From Bacteroidetes bacterium UKL13-3 (lineage in GTDB: Bacteria > Bacteroidota > Bacteroidia > UKL13-3): 64,000 nucleotides of DNA. The DNA lies in the NCBI GenBank assembly GCA_001602415.1, contig CP012155.1, positions 992,001 through 1,056,000 of the forward strand. Direction: 5' to 3'. Under the pieces are notes generated by a model that did not search any database, was not told the DNA's origin, and saw only the letters and a program-made list of their open reading frames with translations. Below are positions 9,192 to 17,577 of the stretch, in pieces. Position numbers and translations under genes: made by a program. The first letter of the stretch is position 1; every line of letters starts with the position of its first letter.

Positions 9192-9226
9192 CGCTTAAAT
9201 CGAAGTGGGTACACTTCGTTTAAGCG
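9192..9226. repeat. Terminal hairpin (putative origin end) of IS91-like element
   Basis: Inverted repeat CGCTTAAAT-CGAAGTG, GGTA loop, CACTTCG-TTTAAGCG. It lies six bases from the right tip, which itself abuts GTTATAGCC at 9233. Confidence 0.7.
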
Positions 9227-9320
9227 CTATTTGTTATAGCCAGTGGTTCTTGTCGTCCTTCTTGGAAAAACATTGTCAGTATTAGGTTTCAGTGACTTTT
9301 GTATGTCGGCAATTTCCATA

Positions 9321-9917
9321 TTATATTTCTCTTTTCCCGATTAATGGATTTAATTCAACTGATAATGCAGCTTCAATGTCTGTGGTTATGTCCTTATTCA
9401 CAATTTCTAAGTAATAAAATCTGAACTTCCAATTAGGGTCAGCCCAATATTTTAATTGCAATGAAAAAGTATGTGGATGTCCAAATCCTAAATGCTGTCT
9501 TGTCCGTGAGTGAACATATTCCTTAACACTACCAACATATAAAATATTTGTATCATTGTCTTTAGCTGAAGTCGGAAGTTTGGCGGTTGACCTTCGCAAA
9601 TCATTGCCATCTTCATCTTTATTGTCAGCCGAACGAAATGCTGCTAATTTAATGAGCAACTCTTGTTTTATTTCGTTGTCAACTATTTCATAGATATAAA
9701 CAACAGAACCTTTTATATTTTCTAAAAAATTCAATTGAGAAACACCTACTTTCTCTCCTTTCTTTCTTGCATTTACTGTTTTTGCAATATCGGAGATTGT
9801 AAATTCAATGGGTTTAGAAATTTTCAGAATAGGCTTCAAGTCCTCAAGTTCGTTCTTTCGCTTGTCGAGGGCTGATTTTCTATTATCCAATATTTTATTA
9901 AAATCTAATTTTTTCAA
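9321..9917 (-). CDS. GIY-YIG-like protein, second gene of pair
   Basis: 198 residues. A charged helical N-terminus of about 75 residues precedes a GIY-YIG-like core: SVVYIYEIVD in place of GIY, ILYVGSVKEYVHSR as the YVG strand with downstream Arg, HLGFGHPHTFSLQLKYW, and Glu in DIEAALSVELNPLIG. It follows the 150-residue GIY-YIG gene with a 16-bp gap, so the two form an operon. One base after its stop, a further 30-codon frame (MEIADIQKSLKPNTD...) begins at 9319 and runs over the cassette core at 9233 into the IS91-like tip. This may be the start of a gene cut short there. Nuclease activity is plausible but unproven. Confidence 0.6.
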   Translation of the reverse strand: MKKLDFNKILDNRKSALDKRKNELEDLKPILKISKPIEFTISDIAKTVNARKKGEKVGVSQLNFLENIKGSVVYIYEIVDNEIKQELLIKLAAFRSADNKDEDGNDLRRSTAKLPTSAKDNDTNILYVGSVKEYVHSRTRQHLGFGHPHTFSLQLKYWADPNWKFRFYYLEIVNKDITTDIEAALSVELNPLIGKREI

Positions 9918-9933
9918 ATCTTAGCGTTTTAGT

Positions 9934-10386
9934 TTAATCTCTTTTATTCCATCTTGGTCGGTTACCATTATTTTCCATTTTAAACATTTCGATAATGGCT
10001 CTTTCAATCGGTCGGGGAATGTCTTTTGCGTTGTCACCACAAGTAACAAACCAGTGAATTTCCAAAGTCGAAATTCCATCTAATTTCATCTGAATAGGGA
10101 AAGTTATACTTCTTCTGTCGCCAAATTGTTTGCCTGTTAAAAATCTTCCCCTAAGCCCATCCTTTCTATGGATAATATTTCCGTCTGCACCTTCTCTACC
10201 AGAAATACCAACATAAACAAGTTCTTTATTTTCAGAATAGAAGGTATACAAACCGCTGTAATCCTTTCGTATAGGAATATTACAAACCGAACTCAAAACA
10301 TCATTAATACGAAAATGAAATCTTCCTTTGTTTTCATATTTCTCCAAGTCTGCTAAAAGTTCTTTTGTTTTTCTCATATCTGTCAA
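9934..10386 (-). CDS. GIY-YIG nuclease family protein
   Basis: 150 residues with a recognisable GIY-YIG layout: GLYTFYSENKELVYVGISG, then LRGRFLTGKQFGDRR, the metal-binding Glu in RPIERAIIEMFK, and a C-terminal NRPRWN. This fold occurs in homing, repair and restriction endonucleases. It is the first gene of a two-gene cassette-like block (9233-10466). Upstream lies TGTCAAAATAG, a half-site like the operators of the two large modules. A defence or self-maintenance role is an inference from neighbourhood only. Confidence 0.75.
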   Translation of the reverse strand: MTDMRKTKELLADLEKYENKGRFHFRINDVLSSVCNIPIRKDYSGLYTFYSENKELVYVGISGREGADGNIIHRKDGLRGRFLTGKQFGDRRSITFPIQMKLDGISTLEIHWFVTCGDNAKDIPRPIERAIIEMFKMENNGNRPRWNKRD

Positions 10387-10452
10387 AATAGTTCGTCCTT
10401 GTTTATATGCTTAAATATTGGTCGGTCGTTTGTCGTTTGCACGGTCGTCCTA

Positions 10453-10624
10453 CCATTGGCTATAACGTTTTGCCTTTAGTTTGCATCAAGAAAAAAACAT
10501 TAACTTAACCGAAAGAGAAACGGGTGAACTCAAACGTTTTGTAGGAATAAATTCCTTTAAGCTGCATAAGTCCCGTTTCCCCATTCGGACTTGCAAGTAC
10601 TAATTGGAATATTGGGCGTTAGGG
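10453..10624. repeat. attC-like palindromic site C
   Basis: Begins with CCATTGGCTATAACG, which is the inverse of GTTATAGCCAGTGG at 9233, the far end of the same block. It ends TTGGGCGTTAGGG, a form very close to classical integron core sites. Internal arms pair: GAGAAACGGG with CCCGTTTCCC, and CCGAA with TTCGG just outside. It is longer than the sites at 6702, 11716 and 21286. Confidence 0.65.
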
Positions 10625-11715
10625 CCCGTTAAAGGCGATAGCACAGCAAGTTTTTTTGTTTTATCCTTAAATACGAAATTATGGAAAATGTTGAAGAAAC
10701 CATCGGTATTGATGTATCAAAAAAAACATTAGATGTACACCTACATCACAAGCAACTACACAAGCAATTTATCAATGACGAAAGTGGTTACAAAAAGATT
10801 TTACAATGGATAAAATCACAAAAGGTTTTAATTACACAATCAGTAATATGCTTTGAACATACAGGCTGGTATTGCTTGCATTTAAGTTATTATTTGCATC
10901 AGCATCAGGTTCGCTATTGTTGTGTAAATCCAATGGAAATTAAACGATCCATTGGGCTGAAACGAGGTAAAACAGACAAAGCAGATGCGAAAGAAATTGC
11001 GCGTTATGCATGGCTTCATCGTGAGGAGTTGGTAGCCAGTGTGCCACCGCCAGAGAAACTTATTGAGTTGCAACGGATGATGAGCCTAAGGGAGCAAATA
11101 GCAAAGCAATTACGTGCTTTGAAATGCCTTGAAAAGGGAATGCAGGTGCTAACAGTAAATAAACAAACAGAAGATGTATCAGAGGCGATGATAGCAGAAA
11201 CCATTTGCCACCTGGAACAACAAATGAAAAAGTTAGAGAATGCAATGGTGAGTTTAATCAAAACGGATAATCAGATGCATAAACATTATAAACTAAGTCG
11301 AAGTGTAAAGGGAGTTGGATTGGTTTTAGCAGTGCAAATGTTAGTGCATACGCACAACTACACACGCTTTGCAAGTTGGCGCCAGTTTTCTTGTTATTGT
11401 GGTTTAGTGCCATTCCCACATCAGTCAGGCACGAGTATTAACGGGCGCATGAAAATTCATCCCATAAGTGACCGAAAAATGAAGAGCCTATTATCCATGT
11501 CGGCCATCAGTGCCATACAACACGATAAGGAACTAAAGCAATACTATGAAAAGCGAGTAGAAGAAGGGAAACCTAAAATGGTAGTACTAAATATAATCAG
11601 AAACAAACTTGTATCAAGGGTTTTTGCAACTATCAATCGCGGCACACCATATGTTGAACTAAGCCAATATGCTGCCTAAAATATATTAAGAAAAAACTTG
11701 TTTTTGATCTTGGAA
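10625..11715 (+). mobile_element. IS110-family element lying between attC-like cores
   Basis: The interval runs from just after GTTAGGG (10618-10624) to the arm TGCAGCTACAAG at 11716. It contains a single IS110-type transposase. Short subterminal inverted sequence is visible (CAAGTTTTTT near 10648 and AAAAAACTTG near 11692), as in IS1111-like members. Exact tips cannot be fixed from one copy. Confidence 0.6.
10681..11679 (+). CDS. IS110-family DEDD transposase
   Basis: 332 residues. The RuvC-like DEDD domain is visible: Asp in IGIDVSKKTLDVH, Glu in VICFEHTGWY, and the two Asp of GKTDKADAKEIARYAW. The C-terminal Transposase_20 domain has GVGLVLAVQML, FASWRQFSCYCGLVPF and SGTS, where the Ser is catalytic in this family. 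The gene is intact and oriented opposite to the cassette cargo. IS1111-type members of this family are known to target integron attC sites, which fits its position. Confidence 0.92.
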   Translation: MENVEETIGIDVSKKTLDVHLHHKQLHKQFINDESGYKKILQWIKSQKVLITQSVICFEHTGWYCLHLSYYLHQHQVRYCCVNPMEIKRSIGLKRGKTDKADAKEIARYAWLHREELVASVPPPEKLIELQRMMSLREQIAKQLRALKCLEKGMQVLTVNKQTEDVSEAMIAETICHLEQQMKKLENAMVSLIKTDNQMHKHYKLSRSVKGVGLVLAVQMLVHTHNYTRFASWRQFSCYCGLVPFPHQSGTSINGRMKIHPISDRKMKSLLSMSAISAIQHDKELKQYYEKRVEEGKPKMVVLNIIRNKLVSRVFATINRGTPYVELSQYAA

Positions 11716-11836
11716 TGCAGCTACAAGAAGTTGGCGATTACGGAGACGAAAACTGTCTGCCACCACTGATCTTGATACGAAGCACAAAGCTTCATTTAAC
11801 CACTGAACCGCCAATTTCTTGTAGGTGCTGTTATCG
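11716..11836. repeat. attC-like palindromic site D
   Basis: Arms TGCAGCTACAAGAAGTTGGC at 11716-11735 and CGCCAATTTCTTGTAGGTGC at 11811-11829 are near-perfect inverses, followed by the core GTTATCGG at 11830. The left-hand core that should precede TGCAGC is missing and replaced by the IS110 end. The GTTATCGGTTCGGTG that starts here is the inverse of CACTGACCGATAAC at 21279. Confidence 0.7.
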
Positions 11837-11892
11837 GTTCGGTGTTCTTCTTCGTCCGCTTGGTTGTCTGTCGGTTTTACGGTGCGGTTGGA

Positions 11893-11959
11893 CAGACACA
11901 CTCTTTGCCAAGCTTGGGTTGTAGCGTTGGCTTGTGCGGCTTGGCAATGTGTGTGGCTG
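11893..11959 (-). repeat. Cassette-end hairpin of the 9.4 kb module
   Basis: Outer pairing CAGACACAC (11893-11901) with GTGTGGCTG (11951-11959); inner pairing TTGCCAAGC (11905-11913) with GCTTGGCAA (11939-11947). The equivalent position in the neighbouring module (21468-21534) has different bases that still pair, so the structure seems to be what is conserved. It lies just downstream of the last gene and could act as transcript end or as a DNA structure. Confidence 0.6.
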
Positions 11960-11977
11960 TGAAGCGTTGGCATTTTC

Positions 11978-13936
11978 TTAGATTAATTTTGTTCCGTCCA
12001 TTTTATACAAGTCGTCCAACCAGTTTGCTGAACCAGTCAAAGTGTTGACAGTCATAAAATCAGTATGGTTTTCTTGCATTGTTTTTTTTTGTTTATTGTT
12101 TAAAGTTCCGTTTGATACAACAGCTGCAACATCAACCTTTTCCCAACCAATAATTCTACCAGTAAAAATTGAATATTTGATTGCTCCAGCTTGGTCTGTT
12201 AGTTTGTATAACGAATCAGATAGTTCGTAGATTCCTTTGAATAAATCTCCTGCTGCATTAGTCTGTCTGATTTGAATATTTTCACCTCCTGCAACAATTA
12301 CTTCAATTGAATTTTCCTTATGTAGCTTTTCAATGGCTTCAACAACTTGAATTACCCTTTTTATTTCTCCTTTGTATCTTTCAACTCCAACATCAGCGTG
12401 ACTTAATGGATTAAGAAGAATACGCAAATATTTCTTTAACTCTAAATACAAAGGCGGAACTGCACCAAATCTTGGCCAAAAAACATTTATGGAATTCTCC
12501 AAAATGTTTTGAAAAGGCATTTTATTGTTGCTCTTCTCACTGCTTTCTTTGTCTTTCCAACAATATTCTGGTAGCCATTTGCAAAATATTTCTTCCGAAT
12601 ATTTTCTGATATAGTTCGCTGCTGCTGGATAATCGTGTTGTTTGTAATGCTTTACTGCTATTGCTAAATCATTTTGCTCATAAAACACTTTGGGCTTTTC
12701 AAAACTGTTTGGGTCAGAATCATCAATATCATCTGCATACATTTCAATGAGTTTCCAAGTGTCCTTCTTGTTTGCAGGAAGGTTTGAAATATCATTCTTT
12801 ATGAATGTAAATAATGAACGGTCGTGGGTAAGAATAAATGTTTGATGTCCTTTGTCTCTATTGGCTTCTATTGCTTCTGTTTCGTCATTAAACCAAGCAT
12901 ATTCATCTAAAATCAATTTTACAATTTTGTCTCTATTGGACATATCCAAACTTATCATCAAGTCATCAAGCACAAGAATTTTTACTGGTGCATCTTGAAT
13001 TCGTCTCTCCATTATGGCAAGTCTGATAGCTAATGCTACTGCTGAAAGCCTAGCTTCATTCAAAAAGGATTGAGGTTTTGTTACTGGACCAGTTCCATTA
13101 AAATCGTCTATTCTTAAGCGTATTGCAAAATTTGGTTTGGTATAATTTGCCTCAGATAATTTGTGTGCTGAAATCTTTATTAGTTCAAGATGAAAAGTAA
13201 TATTGAATTTCAGTTTATCTTGAATAATCGGATTAACACGTTGATTGATGTTTTGAATTAATGTTCCTAAATCTCTTTCAAAGCGTTCAACTAAATTATT
13301 GAATTCGGTATATGCAGCATTATGTGCAGCCTTTTGCGGAAATCCTAATTCACCATTTTTCTTTGGATAAGTTTTATCAGGACCACTTTCTACAATTTTA
13401 TAAATAGAACCAGCATTACGTAATTGAATTGTTACGCCCAATTCGTTATGCCAATTGGTATCTGTAAACTGAACATATCCTAAAACAGCATCTTCAAACA
13501 TTGAAAAAAGGTCGACTTCTTCACTGTGTTTTACGGAATGTGATCGTTGTAAAAGTCTGTAATTCAAAAAATCGCTAGCAAGTAAACTTTCTTTTGCATC
13601 GTTATTAGCATTAATTGCAGTGTTTTGATGACTTACTTCAAAATCTGAATCGTCATTCATCACGATTTTTATGAAGCTATTATCCACACCATCCGCATCA
13701 GTTGTGGCGTGAATGTTGACCAAACTTTGTGGATTTAGTTTGTTGAAATATTTTTGAATTTGTGTTGCATCAGACTTTTGCGAACTTTCCAATAAGGTGT
13801 ATAATGCCCAATAAAAAGAGGACTTGCCAGAACCGTTTTCACCATAAAGCAAAATATTCTTTCCATCTATTTTAATAGGTTCTGTCTCTGGAAAGAACTT
13901 GAAATTATTAATATGTACTTCTTTAATTCTTTTCAT
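11978..13936 (-). CDS. SMC/RecF-like AAA ATPase of defence-type module
   Basis: 652 residues. Walker A is GENGSGKSSFYWAL near residue 35. An ABC-type signature-like helix (SFLNEARLSAVALAIRLA) precedes Walker B ILVLDDLMISLD near residue 320, with a D-loop, and then a switch His in TFILTHDRSLF. This is the head arrangement of RecF/SMC-like ATPases, with a short helical insert instead of a long coiled coil. It is the last gene of a four-gene operon, starting 2 bp after the methylase stop. Such ATPases often sense or process foreign DNA in defence operons; the role here is inferred. Confidence 0.75.
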   Translation of the reverse strand: MKRIKEVHINNFKFFPETEPIKIDGKNILLYGENGSGKSSFYWALYTLLESSQKSDATQIQKYFNKLNPQSLVNIHATTDADGVDNSFIKIVMNDDSDFEVSHQNTAINANNDAKESLLASDFLNYRLLQRSHSVKHSEEVDLFSMFEDAVLGYVQFTDTNWHNELGVTIQLRNAGSIYKIVESGPDKTYPKKNGELGFPQKAAHNAAYTEFNNLVERFERDLGTLIQNINQRVNPIIQDKLKFNITFHLELIKISAHKLSEANYTKPNFAIRLRIDDFNGTGPVTKPQSFLNEARLSAVALAIRLAIMERRIQDAPVKILVLDDLMISLDMSNRDKIVKLILDEYAWFNDETEAIEANRDKGHQTFILTHDRSLFTFIKNDISNLPANKKDTWKLIEMYADDIDDSDPNSFEKPKVFYEQNDLAIAVKHYKQHDYPAAANYIRKYSEEIFCKWLPEYCWKDKESSEKSNNKMPFQNILENSINVFWPRFGAVPPLYLELKKYLRILLNPLSHADVGVERYKGEIKRVIQVVEAIEKLHKENSIEVIVAGGENIQIRQTNAAGDLFKGIYELSDSLYKLTDQAGAIKYSIFTGRIIGWEKVDVAAVVSNGTLNNKQKKTMQENHTDFMTVNTLTGSANWLDDLYKMDGTKLI

Positions 13937-13938
13937 CT

Positions 13939-16900
13939 CTAACTTGTTGCGGCATTAATTCTTGCTATGGTTTCACTTCTGCTACTGGCTATCAAAATAC
14001 GGTTGCGGATTGAATTGTCTTTTTGTTGCAACTCGTAATATACTTTTTGGATGATGGCTTTTTTATCCTCTGCATTGGTGATATCTGGAAATGCTTTTTC
14101 TGTTACAAATTGCAACACATCTATTTCCTTGGCTTTCATTTCTTCCTCAAAATAAAGTTCGTACACCATCATATTTACCAAGTCTTCAAAAACTTGGCTT
14201 ACCGCTTCATTGCTGACTTTTTCTAAAGCAGGAGCTTGCTTTGGGTCGTTTAGGTAAATGAGATATTCGGCAATGTTTTCATAAGGTTTTCTAGCTGTTT
14301 CTTCCAATTCTGGAATTGGCAATTGCTCCACAAATATTTTAGACCATTGATTAGTTCCAACACCTGTAGAAGATGAAACTTTATCTAAATACCATTCCAT
14401 TGTTTTGGAATTTAAAACCGTCATCAAATACTTATTACAATGACTTGTCATTATGTAAGCAGGTGCAGTTACATATGTTTTGTTTCTGTCTAAGGCAAAT
14501 GCAGGTTTGTCAGAAATTGATAGCCAGACCAATTTCTCCTTTTCAAATTCATCTTTATAAGTTGCGGCAGCTCTCTGCATTGCATACCACTCGTATCTGA
14601 TGCCTGTTTCAGATTTATTTCGGCTTGATAATGGCTCTTTATATTGTAGAAAATGGCTGTATAAGTTAGGGAACTTATGCTCGAAGGCTTGTTCTGCTAT
14701 TTCGGATGCACCACTAATTGAATCATCATTTTCTAATGGAAAATGCCACGGAATGAAAAGAACATAGATATCATCAAACAAATAACTATACTTCTTTATG
14801 TTTCTTCCTCTTAAAAATGGCTTTATATATTCTGCTAAATGTGGTTCTACTTTTAATAGCTCATTCTTTTTATTTTCGTCAATAAAGAAAGCATCATTAA
14901 AACCAGTTAGGAAACCTCTGAAAAATTGTAAATTCCAATCCTTTAATTGAGTCCCTGTTTCAGCTATTTTGTTTTTTATTTCGTAGTCTGATTTTGAAAG
15001 TATTACCCAACTTTCTTTGGATAAATCACTCAATAAAATTCCGTTTTTGCTAAGATAATCATTAATAGAAGAGCCAATTTTATAATCTCCTTTTACAGCA
15101 ACAGCCTCTAATTGTTTGTTCCAACTTTCACGCTTTGCAATTAAGATGTTTACTTCAACAGTTGCAGAAGGAAATATTTGTGTGTCCTCAAAATTTAATA
15201 AAATTTCAGGGTTGCATTTACTTGTAAAATAATCTCTTAGACTTTCGCCAAATTTAGTTCGCATCCAAGTGTTTGAAGTGATGTAGGAAAGCACACCACT
15301 ATTTTTTTTCAAAAGGTCAATCCCTTTTTCATAAAACAAGCAATATATATCACCTGTTCGGGCAAAGGATTCAAAACCTGCATCTTGAAGTATGTCGGTT
15401 TCCTTGCCCATTTTTTGCAATTGTATATAAGGTGGGTTGCCTATCATCACATCAAAACCGCCTTTTTCAAATACATCCATAAAATACAAATGCCACAAGA
15501 AGTAAGGTCGTTCGTCTGTTTCTTGTATTTTGAGCAATTGGGTTTTGGTGACTTGCAATTTGTTTAAATCACTCACATAGCCATCATATTTTTTCTTTCC
15601 TGCTGTTTTTAAGTTCTCGGTATTTCCTGCTTCGTTTATCCAGCGGTGTAATTGGTTTTCTCGTAATTCTAGGTTATACTCTATGTGCTGAAGTACTAAC
15701 TTATTAATCTCCGCACGTATTTCATTTTTCTTTTCGCTTACTTCAATCGTGAAAAATGTTTTAATCAGGTCTTGTATTTTTTGGGTTGTATCCGATTGCG
15801 AAAACGTGATTTTCATTTGGTCTTCTTTTAAGTTCCCAAATAAATCTCTTTCAGGTTCTGCAATTCGAACATCACTTTTAGTTTTGCCCATTTGACTCAA
15901 ATCAATACCTTCAAATTTTTCCAACAAACTATTGCCTTGCATAATCTTATAATCCAAGTTGGGCAATGGGTGTGGGTTCAATTCATCAACCACTAACGAA
16001 AGCCAAAAACGAAGTTGGGCAATGTCAACAGCACCTTTTTCTAAGTCTACGCCATAAATGGAATTTTGAATGATGTTCTTTTTTACTTCGGCTGGTTTAA
16101 AGTCTTTATTGGTTTTTAGATATGGATAAATAAAGCGTTTAGCTTCAAAAATCTCTTGCAACATTCCAATAGGGAATGCACCCGAACCAATGGCAGGGTC
16201 ACAAACTTTAATATCGTCCAGTTTTTGATTGAGCAAAACGGCATTTTCTTTTTCAGCCAATAAAGGTGAAGCGGTATGAAAGCGAATAAACTGTTCAATG
16301 TCTTTTTGCTCTTGAAATGTATTGAGCAAATACTGAATCAAACTTTCCTTGCACATATACTGCACAATTTCTTTAGGCGTATAAAATGCTCCTTTGTCTC
16401 GGTTGTCTTCCAGTAGGTTTTCAAAAATATGCCCAAGCATTTCAGGGTCAATGCCTACTTCGTGATCATCAGGACTGTTTTCATCTATCGTGAAATTGTA
16501 TTGCTCAAAGAACTCCAATAATTCCTTAAAGTAGTCAGCGGGAAAATCAATTTTTAAAGTGGCTTTGTTTTTTTCAGGTTCAAATAAACCACCATTTAAG
16601 TATGGAACACGAGAGCCATTCAATTTACCGTTCAGACCTTTTACTTCAAAAGTGTCGTTAGGTCTTTTGGTGTTGAGTGTTTCAAAAAACAAATGGGTAA
16701 GACACTGACTTTGGAAATGTTCAGGTTTAGAAAAATCTTCAAACAGTTGTTGCATAAAGCGTGGTTCGCCATCTATCCAATCTTTGGTGTTTGGCGAACA
16801 ACCCATCCAACCTTTTTTCTGTAAAAAATGCAGGAACACAATTCTTCCCAATAGTTTTTTTGCAAAATCACGAATTGGTTTTTCCTGTTTTACTTTATCG

Positions 16901-17574
16901 TCCTTTTCTGCATCTATTAATTTTGTTCTATATGGATTTTCTTCATCAGCTAAATACTTCCAAAACTTCTCGTAATGAGCTTTGTAGGTTTTAAAGAAAT
17001 CTTTGTTTAAGGCTTCCACCGAAAACACTTCTTTCAATTGGTTAATGTCCACCGCACCTTTTTCTTTCTTGTCTGCCAAAACCAACATTCGTTTGGCTGG
17101 TGTGGTGCAGGCTTCATTTGAACCGAGCAAATACGTGTATCGTTTTGGCTTGGTTTCGCCTTTTATGAGTTCACCAGTTTCTAAATCAATGCTTGCTTCT
17201 TTGGCAATGAATGAAAAACGATAATCAACTTGTTTTTTATTGTAGAAAAAAGCCAAAGAACCGTGAATGATGTTTTGGTCAATGTGTTTGGCTGCAATTT
17301 CACGTAAACCTTGGCGGTTGCGAATAATACTAATAGTATCGGCAACTTCCACGGTGAAAATTGCCAACTGTTTTCCATCATCCAGTTTTACTGTTCCTAT
17401 TTGTTTACCGTCAATTACTTTGTCGTTTTCAGTAAACAAGTTTTCTGGATGACTGAAATAGTCAATCTTCTTGAAGAATAAATTCAAAACAGTTTTCCAT
17501 TGGGCAGGGAAATATTTATCCTCGTCCAATTGGAATTTGCTTTTCAATATGTCTTTAATGTCTTTTTCTTTCAT
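13939..17574 (-). CDS. Eco57I-type N6-adenine DNA methyltransferase
   Basis: 1211 residues. Motif I is VCDPAIGSGAFPIGML near residue 461 and motif IV is MIGNPPYIQLQ near residue 711. That gives the gamma-type order and NPPY of adenine methylases in the Eco57I/PglX class. A target-recognition-like C-terminal half follows (WNLQFFRGFLTGFNDAFFID, RPYENIAEYLIYLND). The first 150 residues do not show a convincing D...ExK nuclease motif, so cleavage probably comes from a partner. It starts 3 bp after the helicase stop. Predicted role: host DNA modification in a restriction-type system. Confidence 0.85.
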   Translation of the reverse strand: MKEKDIKDILKSKFQLDEDKYFPAQWKTVLNLFFKKIDYFSHPENLFTENDKVIDGKQIGTVKLDDGKQLAIFTVEVADTISIIRNRQGLREIAAKHIDQNIIHGSLAFFYNKKQVDYRFSFIAKEASIDLETGELIKGETKPKRYTYLLGSNEACTTPAKRMLVLADKKEKGAVDINQLKEVFSVEALNKDFFKTYKAHYEKFWKYLADEENPYRTKLIDAEKDDKVKQEKPIRDFAKKLLGRIVFLHFLQKKGWMGCSPNTKDWIDGEPRFMQQLFEDFSKPEHFQSQCLTHLFFETLNTKRPNDTFEVKGLNGKLNGSRVPYLNGGLFEPEKNKATLKIDFPADYFKELLEFFEQYNFTIDENSPDDHEVGIDPEMLGHIFENLLEDNRDKGAFYTPKEIVQYMCKESLIQYLLNTFQEQKDIEQFIRFHTASPLLAEKENAVLLNQKLDDIKVCDPAIGSGAFPIGMLQEIFEAKRFIYPYLKTNKDFKPAEVKKNIIQNSIYGVDLEKGAVDIAQLRFWLSLVVDELNPHPLPNLDYKIMQGNSLLEKFEGIDLSQMGKTKSDVRIAEPERDLFGNLKEDQMKITFSQSDTTQKIQDLIKTFFTIEVSEKKNEIRAEINKLVLQHIEYNLELRENQLHRWINEAGNTENLKTAGKKKYDGYVSDLNKLQVTKTQLLKIQETDERPYFLWHLYFMDVFEKGGFDVMIGNPPYIQLQKMGKETDILQDAGFESFARTGDIYCLFYEKGIDLLKKNSGVLSYITSNTWMRTKFGESLRDYFTSKCNPEILLNFEDTQIFPSATVEVNILIAKRESWNKQLEAVAVKGDYKIGSSINDYLSKNGILLSDLSKESWVILSKSDYEIKNKIAETGTQLKDWNLQFFRGFLTGFNDAFFIDENKKNELLKVEPHLAEYIKPFLRGRNIKKYSYLFDDIYVLFIPWHFPLENDDSISGASEIAEQAFEHKFPNLYSHFLQYKEPLSSRNKSETGIRYEWYAMQRAAATYKDEFEKEKLVWLSISDKPAFALDRNKTYVTAPAYIMTSHCNKYLMTVLNSKTMEWYLDKVSSSTGVGTNQWSKIFVEQLPIPELEETARKPYENIAEYLIYLNDPKQAPALEKVSNEAVSQVFEDLVNMMVYELYFEEEMKAKEIDVLQFVTEKAFPDITNAEDKKAIIQKVYYELQQKDNSIRNRILIASSRSETIARINAATS

Positions 17575-17577
17575 TGC

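Larger units (their letters stand above)
6825..9232 (+). mobile_element. IS91-like element with tyrosine recombinase and HUH transposase
   Basis: The right tip (GCTATTT at 9232) is set by comparison with the truncated copy ending at 4500. The left tip near 6825 is inferred from where the attC-like arm stops. The two genes overlap and run in the same direction. Both copies of the right tip abut GTTA. IS91-family elements are known to insert with their origin end next to a specific tetranucleotide (GTTC or CTTG), so GTTA is plausible for this subfamily. Target-site duplication is neither expected nor seen. Confidence 0.75.

Noticed and set aside
11686-11973. A 95-residue minus-strand frame, similar to part of a 121-residue frame at 21276-21641 (both contain SHTH and RVCL stretches).
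   Set aside because: Both lie over the attC-like palindromes and cassette-end hairpins. The protein similarity follows from conserved DNA structure: changes are compensatory for base pairing and not synonymous, and no ribosome site is evident.
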